A stretch of 64,000 nt of DNA from an uncultured Candidatus Saccharibacteria bacterium (GTDB taxonomy: Bacteria > Patescibacteriota > Saccharimonadia > Saccharimonadales > Saccharimonadaceae). How positions within the stretch are numbered: the stretch's first letter is position 1; each line of letters opens with the position of its first letter. The translations under genes and the position numbers were made by a program. The notes beneath the pieces are model-generated. The model did not search any database. It saw only the letters and a program-made list of their open reading frames with translations, and was not told where the DNA came from. Shown here piece by piece: positions 1 to 7,267 of the stretch. The stretch spans positions 1 to 64,000 of the forward strand of contig CALIXB010000026.1 of the NCBI GenBank assembly GCA_938046775.1. The letters run 5' to 3'.

Positions 1-439
1 TCGATAGCTTTTCTGAATGGCGATTTGCAAATTCGTAAGAACAGATATAAATACCGTCTTTCTTGATGGTCCCTTTTGACTTAATCCATTTAGCGTCGAC
101 AACGGTTGCCGGTAAATTAAACTTTTCCTGCAATTCCTGCGCCCATTGCTGGCGCAAGCTCGACGGCGCAATAATCAGGATCTTTCGTTTGCGTTCCGAG
201 TAGTATTGCATGATAACGATACCTGCCTCAATAGTTTTACCGAGGCCGACTTCATCCGTCAAGATAATACCGCGAGCCGTTGGCGAGTTTAATGCAAACA
301 ATGCCGCGTCGATTTGGTGCGGTGTCGGAATAATCTGAGCATCAAACATTAGACCCGACAACTTAGCAACGTCATCGTTAGCATAGACACGCTCAAGCTC
401 ATGGGCAATATACTTTGCCTGATAATCAGAGTTAATCAT
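1..439 (-). CDS. SNF2/DEAD-type helicase, N-terminal part (runs off the window)
   Basis: The first 146 codons of a minus-strand gene whose remainder lies left of the window. The start is an ATG at 439-437. The protein carries a Q-like PTPHQIDAA segment followed by a Walker A of the SNF2 type (DEVGLGKTIEAG) and motif Ia (ILIIAPSSLRQQW). This combination is typical of SNF2/RapA-like superfamily 2 ATPases that remodel protein-DNA complexes or belong to DNA-processing systems. No Shine-Dalgarno is visible. A TGTTATAAT box ends 7 nt before the ATG, so the mRNA is probably leaderless. With only the N-terminal third visible I cannot tell a RapA-like housekeeping enzyme from a defence-type helicase. 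Confidence 0.85.
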   Translation of the reverse strand, partial: MINSDYQAKYIAHELERVYANDDVAKLSGLMFDAQIIPTPHQIDAALFALNSPTARGIILTDEVGLGKTIEAGIVIMQYYSERKRKILIIAPSSLRQQWAQELQEKFNLPATVVDAKWIKSKGTIKKDGIYICSYEFANRHSEKLS

Positions 440-455
440 CAGAGTTATTATAACA
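440..455 (-). promoter_or_regulatory. Extended -10 promoter of the helicase gene, leaderless
   Basis: On the minus strand TGTTATAAT is read from 455 down to 447, with the hexamer TATAAT at 452-447. The 7-nt spacer at 446-440 then leads straight into the ATG at 439. Normal -10 to start-site spacing puts transcription initiation at or beside the A of the ATG. Confidence 0.6.
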
Positions 456-460
456 TTTTT

Positions 461-1105
461 CTAATCGATGGTTCGGAAGGATTGCTTGGTGATTAATAAA
501 TGAGACATAAGAGGTATGCCAAGCAGTTCGCCGGCACGTTTGAGCCGATTGGTCGTTTCTATGTCGGCCTGGCTTGGTCTCATACTCCCGCTCGGATGAT
601 TATGCGCCACGATGATGCTGGCAGCACGGTCGGCGATGGCGTCGGCGAAGACCTCGCGCGGATGTACCAGGCTGGCGGTCAGCGTGCCGATGGTCACCAC
701 CCGCTTGGCGATCAAGCGATTCGCACCGTCCAGCGTCAGGCAGACAAAATATTCCTGCTTTTTGTCGCGAATGTCGGCCAGCAGCTCGACGGCCTTTTCT
801 GGACTGTCGATGATTGGCTGGTCGCTGTCCAGCAAGTACCGCCGCGCCAGTTCCAAGCTCGCCACAATCACCGGGATTTTCGCTTCACCCAAGCCAACCA
901 CGCCGCGTAGATCATCATACGAAATATCACCGCCTTTTTGACGCACAATTTTCAGCACCTCGCGCGCAATTTTACCAACATCGGCCCGAGCATTACCACT
1001 GCCAATAACCGCCATCAACAGCTCCAAGTCGCTCAGCCGCGCCGTACCGTAACGCGCCAATTTCTCGCGGGGGCGATCAATTTTCGGCTTGTCGAGCACT
1101 TTCAT
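461..1105 (-). CDS. radC: RadC-family JAB1/MPN-domain protein
   Basis: A 214-residue protein of normal RadC length. The N-terminal part (about residues 10-75) is the UPF0758 helix-hairpin-helix-like region (RYGTARLSDLELL, GLGEAKIPVIVA). The C-terminal MPN domain has the zinc-metalloprotease-like motif H168-x-H170-P-S-G...S-x-x-D181, with an upstream Glu in the REVF segment. RadC was historically tied to DNA repair, but its role is disputed and it often travels with mobile DNA and DNA processing genes. It lies next to the helicase on the same strand but has its own promoter. The start is ATG at 1105, 6 nt behind a TGATATAAT box, without a Shine-Dalgarno. Confidence 0.93.
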   Translation of the reverse strand: MKVLDKPKIDRPREKLARYGTARLSDLELLMAVIGSGNARADVGKIAREVLKIVRQKGGDISYDDLRGVVGLGEAKIPVIVASLELARRYLLDSDQPIIDSPEKAVELLADIRDKKQEYFVCLTLDGANRLIAKRVVTIGTLTASLVHPREVFADAIADRAASIIVAHNHPSGSMRPSQADIETTNRLKRAGELLGIPLMSHLLITKQSFRTID

Positions 1106-1120
1106 AGTTTCATTATATCA
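1106..1120 (-). promoter_or_regulatory. Extended -10 promoter of radC, leaderless
   Basis: TGATATAAT is read on the minus strand at 1120-1112 (hexamer 1117-1112), with a 6-nt spacer before the ATG at 1105. There is no ribosome binding site between the box and the start. Confidence 0.6.
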
Positions 1121-1202
1121 GGCTTTAACCATTCATCAGTTGCCAATCTTCGCGCTATCATTTCGTGCAGCCCTATTTATCGCTTACACCACGCAAAGAT
1201 TA

Positions 1203-3104
1203 TCAGCTATTTGGAATCGCTCTAGCTTGTCGGCCGCGCGCCACACACATCGCCACCACCAACACGCCAACCAGCCGTGACACCAATGATGAGTCATCCG
1301 CAGCCGATTGAGTCATTGTCACCAACCCCTCTTCTGGATTTAGAGGACTATCGTCTGACCATAAACCAGATGATGGATAGATATTCATCAGCAAATCATC
1401 ACCATTCGCGATACTTTCTTCGCCATTATAGGCACAATCATCCAGAGTGTCATTTCCTATCATTAGACCATCCTGCTCGTCCAGTTCAGATTCTGCCAAC
1501 TCAGCCGCTTCGGTAACAGGAACAAGTTCACACTCCTCACGAGGCACGAGACATTCCTCTGGAATTTTCGCTACCGCCTTATCTGGCTCAACATCAAGTG
1601 TTGGCTCAATAGTCTGTGAAGTGGAAATAATTACTTGTTCCACTGGCTCAGAGTCATCAGTTTCTTCGCGCACTGTAACCGTTTCTACCGGCAGTGCAAT
1701 CGTCACTGCTTTAGTAGAAGACACTTCCGACTCTACCACTGGGGGCCCCTGCCGTTCGACAAAGAAAACCACATCTTCTTCAGCCCAAAAATCATTATCA
1801 CTACCATGACTACGCTCTACCTCCATACCGCTATAGTCAAGCTGCTCAATTGACGAGATCTGTGTATCAGTGAAAATTTGATCTGCCGCCAATACGTCAA
1901 TCTCCTCATTTGGAGGATTAACCTTAGCTTCATCAACTATTGTGGTATCAACCAGCTGCCCATTATCAATGCCGTCAGTCGATTCGACAAAATTACTATA
2001 ATCCGGCTTCGCATCTATATTAATCTCGCTAGATTGAGTGTGTACTGTTGCTTTCGTGCCAGAATTATCAATTGACCCCTTAATCGCAGATTTATCCGCT
2101 TTTGCCGCATCAAATTGCGCCACTAAGTGCTGTTGCTCGGAAATTGGCGTAAAAGCACTTTCATCATTTTCTGCTGCTCGGCCCGACTCAAGCTCTAAAA
2201 CCCTAGAGTCAACCTTATCATCACTAGCCGCAGGGTAAACAGTTTCATTTTCCAGCGAATTACTATTCCCATCAACGGCTTGAGCGTCCTTATCTATCAC
2301 TATCGACACCGGCGCAGTTTCCGTCTGTGTCGGCGCATCTAAGGACTCTGGTGCCGGATTCTTGCTGTCATTATGCGCCATGTCAGAAACAGCATCAATG
2401 ACGTGTGGCTTCATTTCCATTAAAGGACTACTCATATCTGCCACTTCGATATCCAGATTCTCGTCCGAGATTTCAACTATCTCATTAGTCGAAGTTTCGC
2501 ATTCTCGTTCCTGCGGTATGATTTTCTCAGTTGACTCATCTGTCTTAGTTGTTAAATCTATGGGTTTTGCCTCTGCTACCACTGGCTCAGGCGCTTTTTT
2601 AATAATAGGCTCTTGATAATCGGTAAGTCCTGAATATCCCGCCATCACCAATTCCCCACGTCCATTTTCATCCAGACTGTCGAAATCATCTGGAGCTAAC
2701 AATCTTTCCAGGTAGCTTTGTTTTGGCGTCATTTCCAACAAATTAGGAACCCCTCCTTCATCCGCAGAATTCATATCATCAGATACATTCTCCTGTCTTT
2801 CCGACTCCTGTTTCACGGCTAACGCCTGAGGTTTTACACACTGGCTGAGGAATGGGCAGCCAACGCATGCCACACATGCTGTTTGGCCAATTGACGCCGA
2901 TACTTCCTCAGTAGAAGACAGCTCTTCTTCACCACTAGCCACCGCCACCAAGTCAAACTGACCCGCACTATCAGCCACCGTTTCGCCAATGTCAAACGAA
3001 AGATCTTCACCACTGGCACCATCTCTCAGCGACGAAAACACATCAAAACCATCACCGTCAATTCCTGTTGGCGATAATTCTCCTGTAGTCGTCGCCCCAA
3101 TCAT
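1203..3104 (-). CDS. Acidic, low-complexity protein with a Cys cluster and a C-terminal hydrophobic anchor
   Basis: 633 residues, unrecognised as a whole. Near the N terminus is a cysteine cluster C77-x2-C80-x2-C83-P-x4-C89. Its last three Cys have the C-x2-C-x5-C spacing, including the Pro after the second Cys, seen in the WhiB iron-sulphur family. Residues about 100-590 are rich in Asp, Glu, Ser, Thr and Val and look disordered. Near the C terminus is one hydrophobic stretch (LVGVLVVAMCVA) followed by a basic tail, so the protein may be tail-anchored. The ATG overlaps the stop of the flavin reductase gene as ATGA, so the two are translationally coupled in the nrdD operon. An electron-carrier role for NrdG or the reductase is possible but is pure inference. 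The stop is TGA. Confidence 0.7.
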   Translation of the reverse strand: MIGATTTGELSPTGIDGDGFDVFSSLRDGASGEDLSFDIGETVADSAGQFDLVAVASGEEELSSTEEVSASIGQTACVACVGCPFLSQCVKPQALAVKQESERQENVSDDMNSADEGGVPNLLEMTPKQSYLERLLAPDDFDSLDENGRGELVMAGYSGLTDYQEPIIKKAPEPVVAEAKPIDLTTKTDESTEKIIPQERECETSTNEIVEISDENLDIEVADMSSPLMEMKPHVIDAVSDMAHNDSKNPAPESLDAPTQTETAPVSIVIDKDAQAVDGNSNSLENETVYPAASDDKVDSRVLELESGRAAENDESAFTPISEQQHLVAQFDAAKADKSAIKGSIDNSGTKATVHTQSSEINIDAKPDYSNFVESTDGIDNGQLVDTTIVDEAKVNPPNEEIDVLAADQIFTDTQISSIEQLDYSGMEVERSHGSDNDFWAEEDVVFFVERQGPPVVESEVSSTKAVTIALPVETVTVREETDDSEPVEQVIISTSQTIEPTLDVEPDKAVAKIPEECLVPREECELVPVTEAAELAESELDEQDGLMIGNDTLDDCAYNGEESIANGDDLLMNIYPSSGLWSDDSPLNPEEGLVTMTQSAADDSSLVSRLVGVLVVAMCVARGRQARAIPNS

Positions 3105-3763
3105 TGCTCAAAAAATGTCTCCGTTGAAATATGTGATTCGTCGACACCGGCGGCAGTTAGCTTTTGCCAAACATCGCGTACAAATGGCAGACTACCGCAA
3201 ACCAGAAAGTGCACCCCACTCGGCACTTCACCAACAATCTTCGTCACCTCAAACCGTCCGTTATGCCAGCCGTCTGTTTCCTCGACCTGCTGGCGGGTAC
3301 TAAACTTTTTGACGGCAATATTTGACGCCGCCAACTCCTCCGAAAACACCATATATTCTGGCGATTTTTGACTCAAATAGAGAAAAGTCGGCTGCTGGGC
3401 ATCCGCCAAAATACTCCAAATCGGACTCAGCCCGCACCCCGCCGCGATGCCAACCAATGGCCGCTCGGTTTGCGGATTGAAATCACCGTACGCCCGGCTA
3501 ATTTGCAAGGTGTCGCCGGCACGACGCGAACACAAATAACTCGAGAATTCGCCGCCCACATCCTTGACAGTAATTGACATCAGCTCCTCACTCGGGCGCG
3601 AGGAGATACTATAAGCCTTGCCTTCGCGTACCTGACTGCCGTCGATAAACACCGTGATATATTGCCCCGCCATAAAGTCAAACGGCCGCTCAAAATACAG
3701 CGTCGTCACCTCGGGGTTTTCCTGGCGCACGCGCACAATTTCGACAGTTAGTGAATCACGCAT
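3101..3763 (-). CDS. Ferredoxin/flavodoxin-NAD(P)H reductase-like flavoprotein
   Basis: 220 residues, a compact FNR-type oxidoreductase. The FAD-binding barrel shows the flavin motif with KAYSISS (variant of RxYSxxS) near residues 48-54, after AGQYITVFI. The NAD(P)-binding half begins with GIAAGCGLSPIWSIL near 105-120 and ends in the FFEQ-type C terminus. Such enzymes move electrons from NAD(P)H to a flavodoxin, ferredoxin or Fe-S protein. It overlaps nrdG by 16 nt and is followed by the Cys-cluster protein with an ATGA overlap. The context suggests that it supplies electrons for the radical-SAM activase NrdG or for NrdD turnover. The direct acceptor is not visible. Confidence 0.88.
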   Translation of the reverse strand: MRDSLTVEIVRVRQENPEVTTLYFERPFDFMAGQYITVFIDGSQVREGKAYSISSRPSEELMSITVKDVGGEFSSYLCSRRAGDTLQISRAYGDFNPQTERPLVGIAAGCGLSPIWSILADAQQPTFLYLSQKSPEYMVFSEELAASNIAVKKFSTRQQVEETDGWHNGRFEVTKIVGEVPSGVHFLVCGSLPFVRDVWQKLTAAGVDESHISTETFFEQ

Positions 3764-4491
3764 TCTTCGACATACCTTTCCATTATTTTTTTGGCAGCTC
3801 TAAATTCTTCGTCAGTAAAGGTGTGGTAGTTGGCAAATTTCGGGCTAATGGTCGTGCCAGTGCGAAAATGCTGCAAAGCAAAGCGTTTGGCACCTTTGAC
3901 CAATTCGCCAATCTTTTCAAAATCCGCCACCTCCAGCTGCTCGCGAACGATGGTCGTCCGAAACTCATGGCCAATCCCTGAGTCAATCATCAGCCGCACA
4001 TTAGCTTTAATTGCCTCCAGATCAATCGGCCGGGCCGCAATCTCCACATACTTTTCCAGCGGACCCTTGACATCCATGGCGATAAAATCAATCGTCCCCT
4101 CCTCGACCATACCGCGCACCATGTCAGGATGCGTGCCGTTGGTATCCAGCTTGACATCAAAACCAAGACCCTTAATCATTCGACACAACACCGGCAAATC
4201 CTCATTGACCGTCGGCTCGCCACCAGAAATCACCACGCCGTCTAGCTTGCCAACACGTGATTTCAGAAAAATCATCGCCTCCTCAACCGGAATGCTCGGC
4301 GCTAACCGCTCAGGTAACACCAGCTCCGGATTATGGCAATAGCCACAGCGCATATTACAGCCCGAAAGAAACAGCGCTGCCGCCACGTGTCCGGGATAGT
4401 CCACTAGCGACAGCTTCTGAATCCCACCAATCGCCACCCTAAGCTGGGACAGCGACGGCGCAAGCTCGCTGATGTTCGGCGGCGTCGTCAT
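3748..4491 (-). CDS. nrdG: Anaerobic ribonucleotide reductase activating protein (radical SAM)
   Basis: 247 residues. The radical-SAM cluster motif C45-x3-C49-x2-C52 (CNMRCGYC) follows the family start block IGGIQKLSLVDYPG. Later VVISGGEPT and the DTNGT strand are typical SAM-binding elements. NrdG uses S-adenosylmethionine and a [4Fe-4S] cluster to make the glycyl radical on NrdD. The gene overlaps the nrdD 3' end by 53 nt. The ATG at 4491 is supported by a strong GAGGGAG ribosome binding site 4 nt upstream, even though many homologues begin near the internal GTG at 4437, giving this protein an extra 18 residues. Confidence 0.95.
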   Translation of the reverse strand: MTTPPNISELAPSLSQLRVAIGGIQKLSLVDYPGHVAAALFLSGCNMRCGYCHNPELVLPERLAPSIPVEEAMIFLKSRVGKLDGVVISGGEPTVNEDLPVLCRMIKGLGFDVKLDTNGTHPDMVRGMVEEGTIDFIAMDVKGPLEKYVEIAARPIDLEAIKANVRLMIDSGIGHEFRTTIVREQLEVADFEKIGELVKGAKRFALQHFRTGTTISPKFANYHTFTDEEFRAAKKIMERYVEECVIH

Positions 4492-6568
4492 AATGCTCCC
4501 TCATGTCAAATTCAGCTTGTTTACCCTTATTCCACTGAGAAACTGGGCGCAAGAAGCCAACCACACGTGAGTAAACTTCGGTCGTTTCATTACAATTTGG
4601 ACAGGTTGGATGTTCGCCAACCAAGTAGCCATGATTTTTACAAATACTAAAGCTTGGACTAAAGGTAAAGTATGGCAATTTGTAATTATCACAAATTGTC
4701 TTGACCAGTTTTTTCAGCGTCTGCGGATCATCCATGCGCTCACCCAGGAAGAAGTGAATCACCGTGCCGCCCGTGTATTTAGTCTGCAAATTATCCTGCA
4801 AATCCATCAGCTCAAACAAATCATCGGTGTAGTTAACTGGCAAGTGGCTGGAGTTGGTGTAGAACGGATGCTTGACCGCCGCACCGAGGCCATTCGCAAA
4901 GTGTGCTCGGTCAGGGAAACTAGCCTTGTCAATCTGCGCCAAGCGGTAGGTCGTACCCTCAGCTGGCGTCGCCTCCAGGTTGTAATTATTGCCCGTTTCT
5001 TTCTGGTATTCCACCAAGCGGTCGCGCATGAAATCAAGCATTTTCTCGGCAAATGCCTTACCCTTTTCAGTACCAATGTCAACGCCCAGCAGGTTCAACG
5101 CCGCTTCGTTAGTGCCGATCAAACCGATGGTCGAGAAGTGATTTTTCCAGTACTGGTTAAATCGCTGCTTGATATTACGCAAGTAGAACTTGGTGTATGG
5201 ATAGAGGTTAGCGTCAGTCAATCGCTCCAATACCCTACGCTTGGTTTCCAGGCTATCTTTCGCCATATCCATCAATTCACTCAAGCCCCTGAAAAACTCT
5301 TTCTCGTTCTTCGACTTCAGCGCCAAACGTGGCAAGTTAATCGTCACCACACCAACTGAACCGGTCATTGGGTTTGAACCAAACAGGCCGCCGCCGCGGT
5401 ATTCCAATTGTCGATTATCGATGCGCAGGCGACAACACATTGAGCGCGCGTCCTCTGGATCCATGTCAGAATTGATGAAGTTTGAGAAGTATGGAATGCC
5501 GTATTTAGCACTGGCTTCCCACAGACTTTCAATCACTGGATTATCCCAGTTGAAATCTTTGGTGATATTAACCGTTGGAATTGGGAAGGTAAAGACTCGA
5601 CCGTTAGCATCACCCTCAGACAAGACCTCGAGTAGCGCCTTGTTGAGCATATTCATCTCTTCCTGATATTCGCCGTAGGTAGTGTCCTGCATTTCACCGC
5701 CAATAATCACCGGGTTATCCGCCATGTGCTTTGGACATTCCAGATCAAGCGTAATATTCGTAAATGGCGTCTGGAAACCAACTCGTGTTGGCACATTAAC
5801 GTTAAAGACAAACTCTTGCAGTGCCTGCTTCACTTCGTCGTAGTTCAATTTATCAGCACGAATGAACGGCGCCAGCAGCGTATCAAAATCAGAGAATGCC
5901 TGAGCGCCAGCGGCCTCACCCTGCAGAGTGTAGAAAAAGTTCACTACTTGACCTAAGGCTGAGCGGAAATGCTTGGCTGGCTTGGACGCCACCTTGCCGG
6001 CAACACCGGTAAAACCTTCTTGCAACAGATCAGTTAAATCCCAACCGACGCAGTACACGCTGAGAAGGTTCAGGTCGTGAATATGCAAATCACCTTTTTT
6101 ATGTGCTCGACCAATCTTTGGCGTATAAATCTTGTCCAGCCAGTAGGTTTTAGTAACTTCCGCCGATACGTAATTGTTCAACCCCTGTAGGCTGTAGCCC
6201 ATGTTGGAGTTTTCGTTTACCTTCCAGTCCAGATTACCAATGTATTGATCGATCAAATCAACATGCGCGTTAGACATAATTTCACGCAATTTTTTGTGCT
6301 GGTCACGGTAAATAATATAGGCCTTGGCAGTTTTCTTAAACTTAGAATCAATCAAAATATCTTCGACAATGTCTTGGATATCTTCGACGCCTGGCAGACG
6401 TTTTTGGTTACGAGCTTCCAATACTGCAAGCACTTTTTCAGTTAGATCCTTGGCGGTTTTTTTATCAAATTCGCCAGTTTCTAAACCTGCCTTTTCGATA
6501 GCTTTTTCAATTTTTTTGCGATCAAACTTGACAGTCCGACCATCGCGTTTTTTGATTGATTTGTACAT
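4439..6568 (-). CDS. nrdD: Anaerobic (class III) ribonucleoside-triphosphate reductase
   Basis: 709 residues, full length. An N-terminal ATP-cone (SIKKRDGRTVKFDRKKIEKA, residues about 3-95) gives allosteric control. The catalytic barrel carries the thiyl-radical Cys in the MCCRLRID segment. The C terminus has zinc-ligand residues C643, C656 and C659 (plus H646) and the glycyl-radical loop RVVGFL with G671, then the conserved PVSQWNKGK block. It reduces ribonucleoside triphosphates to deoxynucleotides without oxygen. It is the first gene of the nrdD-nrdG-reductase operon, with an AGGAGGGG ribosome binding site and two NrdR boxes upstream. No aerobic reductase is seen in this window. Confidence 0.97.
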   Translation of the reverse strand: MYKSIKKRDGRTVKFDRKKIEKAIEKAGLETGEFDKKTAKDLTEKVLAVLEARNQKRLPGVEDIQDIVEDILIDSKFKKTAKAYIIYRDQHKKLREIMSNAHVDLIDQYIGNLDWKVNENSNMGYSLQGLNNYVSAEVTKTYWLDKIYTPKIGRAHKKGDLHIHDLNLLSVYCVGWDLTDLLQEGFTGVAGKVASKPAKHFRSALGQVVNFFYTLQGEAAGAQAFSDFDTLLAPFIRADKLNYDEVKQALQEFVFNVNVPTRVGFQTPFTNITLDLECPKHMADNPVIIGGEMQDTTYGEYQEEMNMLNKALLEVLSEGDANGRVFTFPIPTVNITKDFNWDNPVIESLWEASAKYGIPYFSNFINSDMDPEDARSMCCRLRIDNRQLEYRGGGLFGSNPMTGSVGVVTINLPRLALKSKNEKEFFRGLSELMDMAKDSLETKRRVLERLTDANLYPYTKFYLRNIKQRFNQYWKNHFSTIGLIGTNEAALNLLGVDIGTEKGKAFAEKMLDFMRDRLVEYQKETGNNYNLEATPAEGTTYRLAQIDKASFPDRAHFANGLGAAVKHPFYTNSSHLPVNYTDDLFELMDLQDNLQTKYTGGTVIHFFLGERMDDPQTLKKLVKTICDNYKLPYFTFSPSFSICKNHGYLVGEHPTCPNCNETTEVYSRVVGFLRPVSQWNKGKQAEFDMREHYDDAAEHQRACAVAVPA

Positions 6569-6570
6569 TA

Positions 6571-6621
6571 CCCCTCCTTATTATGGCAATAGCAAACCAG
6601 CCCCAACCTCCCCGAGGGGCT
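6571..6621 (-). promoter_or_regulatory. nrdD leader: strong RBS and a G/C-rich hairpin that could pair with it
   Basis: Reading the minus strand, AGCCCC (6621-6616) and GGGGCT (6604-6599) form a short stem in the leader. The CCCCTC inside the first arm is also fully complementary to the GAGGGG of the ribosome binding site (plus-strand cccctc at 6571-6576). Two mutually exclusive folds are therefore possible, one of which would hide the ribosome binding site. The complementarity is visible; regulation is inferred. Confidence 0.35.
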
Positions 6622-6653
6622 TGTGTTGCAAAAAACGTTATTTATTTTCTAAA

Positions 6654-6701
6654 ACACCATATATAGTGCTTAATATAGAATATACACGCGATATATAGCG
6701 T
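6654..6701. promoter_or_regulatory. Pair of NrdR boxes
   Basis: Two near-palindromes, ACACCATATATAGTGC (6654-6669) and ACGCGATATATAGCGT (6686-6701), match the NrdR consensus acaCwAtATaTwGtgt closely. Their centres are 32 bp apart, three helical turns, the classic arrangement for cooperative binding of the ATP-cone repressor NrdR. They lie about 90-130 bp upstream of the nrdD start. They predict that the operon is repressed when dATP is high. The nrdR gene itself is not in this window. Confidence 0.88.
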
Positions 6702-6727
6702 CTGTCAACGAAAATACATTGTATTAT

Positions 6728-7267
6728 TTACATGTGAGAAGCGGAAGTATTTGCTCCCTCTGATAACGCCAAAACGTCGCGGTAAATCATATCAACAATT
6801 TCTGCCTGAGCCAGCTGTTCACCAATTCGCCGCTCGCCTGGCACGTCCAAAACGTCCTGATCTTTCCACCACTGGCGCATTTCCGATTCGCCAAATTCAT
6901 GGGCGTTTGGCTTGGTAGCGTGGCGGCGCACCGTTTCCTTAAATGATACGTCAAAATAATAAATCAGTTTTTCGCCCTGAAAATCATCCAGCAGCTGACG
7001 CAGCATCGTGCCATATTTTTTATTGCTCAAAATACCTTCCAAAATCACCGCATAACCAACGTTATTGCCGTACATACATAGATCGTAAATCAGCTGAATC
7101 GCCGGGTTGTTTTCACTGTCTTCCACACGAAGCATCTCCCGCCGCACCATATCCTGCGATACCAACATCGTGCCGTAGCCTAACCGACGCTGGAGTAGGC
7201 GCGCCGTGCTGGTTTTACCGCAACCAGAATTACCGCGGAGAATGATTAGCGGATGAGAGGTCGTCAT
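6728..7267 (-). CDS. P-loop kinase (zeta-toxin/chloramphenicol-phosphotransferase-like fold)
   Basis: 179 residues. A Walker A motif GNSGCGKTST lies near residues 13-22, followed by QDMVRREMLR, a substrate-side helix typical of small AAA-like kinases, and VILEGILSN as the Walker B region. The arginine-rich lid segment ETVRRHATKPNAHEF follows the YYFDVSF strand. The family contains small-molecule and nucleotide kinases and zeta-type toxins. No antitoxin partner is seen, so a metabolic or housekeeping kinase is more likely. Its start overlaps the stop of the upstream phosphotransferase gene (ATGA), so they are co-translated. The substrate is unknown. Confidence 0.8.
   Translation of the reverse strand: MTTSHPLIILRGNSGCGKTSTARLLQRRLGYGTMLVSQDMVRREMLRVEDSENNPAIQLIYDLCMYGNNVGYAVILEGILSNKKYGTMLRQLLDDFQGEKLIYYFDVSFKETVRRHATKPNAHEFGESEMRQWWKDQDVLDVPGERRIGEQLAQAEIVDMIYRDVLALSEGANTSASHM

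Noticed and set aside
500..910. Long plus-strand frames opposite radC, and similar ones opposite nrdD (4610-5359) and the T4SS genes
   Set aside because: They lie entirely inside well-supported genes on the other strand, have no ribosome binding site, and their translations have no recognisable motif. They are codon-composition shadows.
6728..7267. Zeta-type toxin of a toxin-antitoxin pair
   Set aside because: The P-loop resembles zeta toxins, but the partner gene is an APH-fold kinase rather than a small antitoxin, and the size and lid segment fit metabolic kinases equally well.
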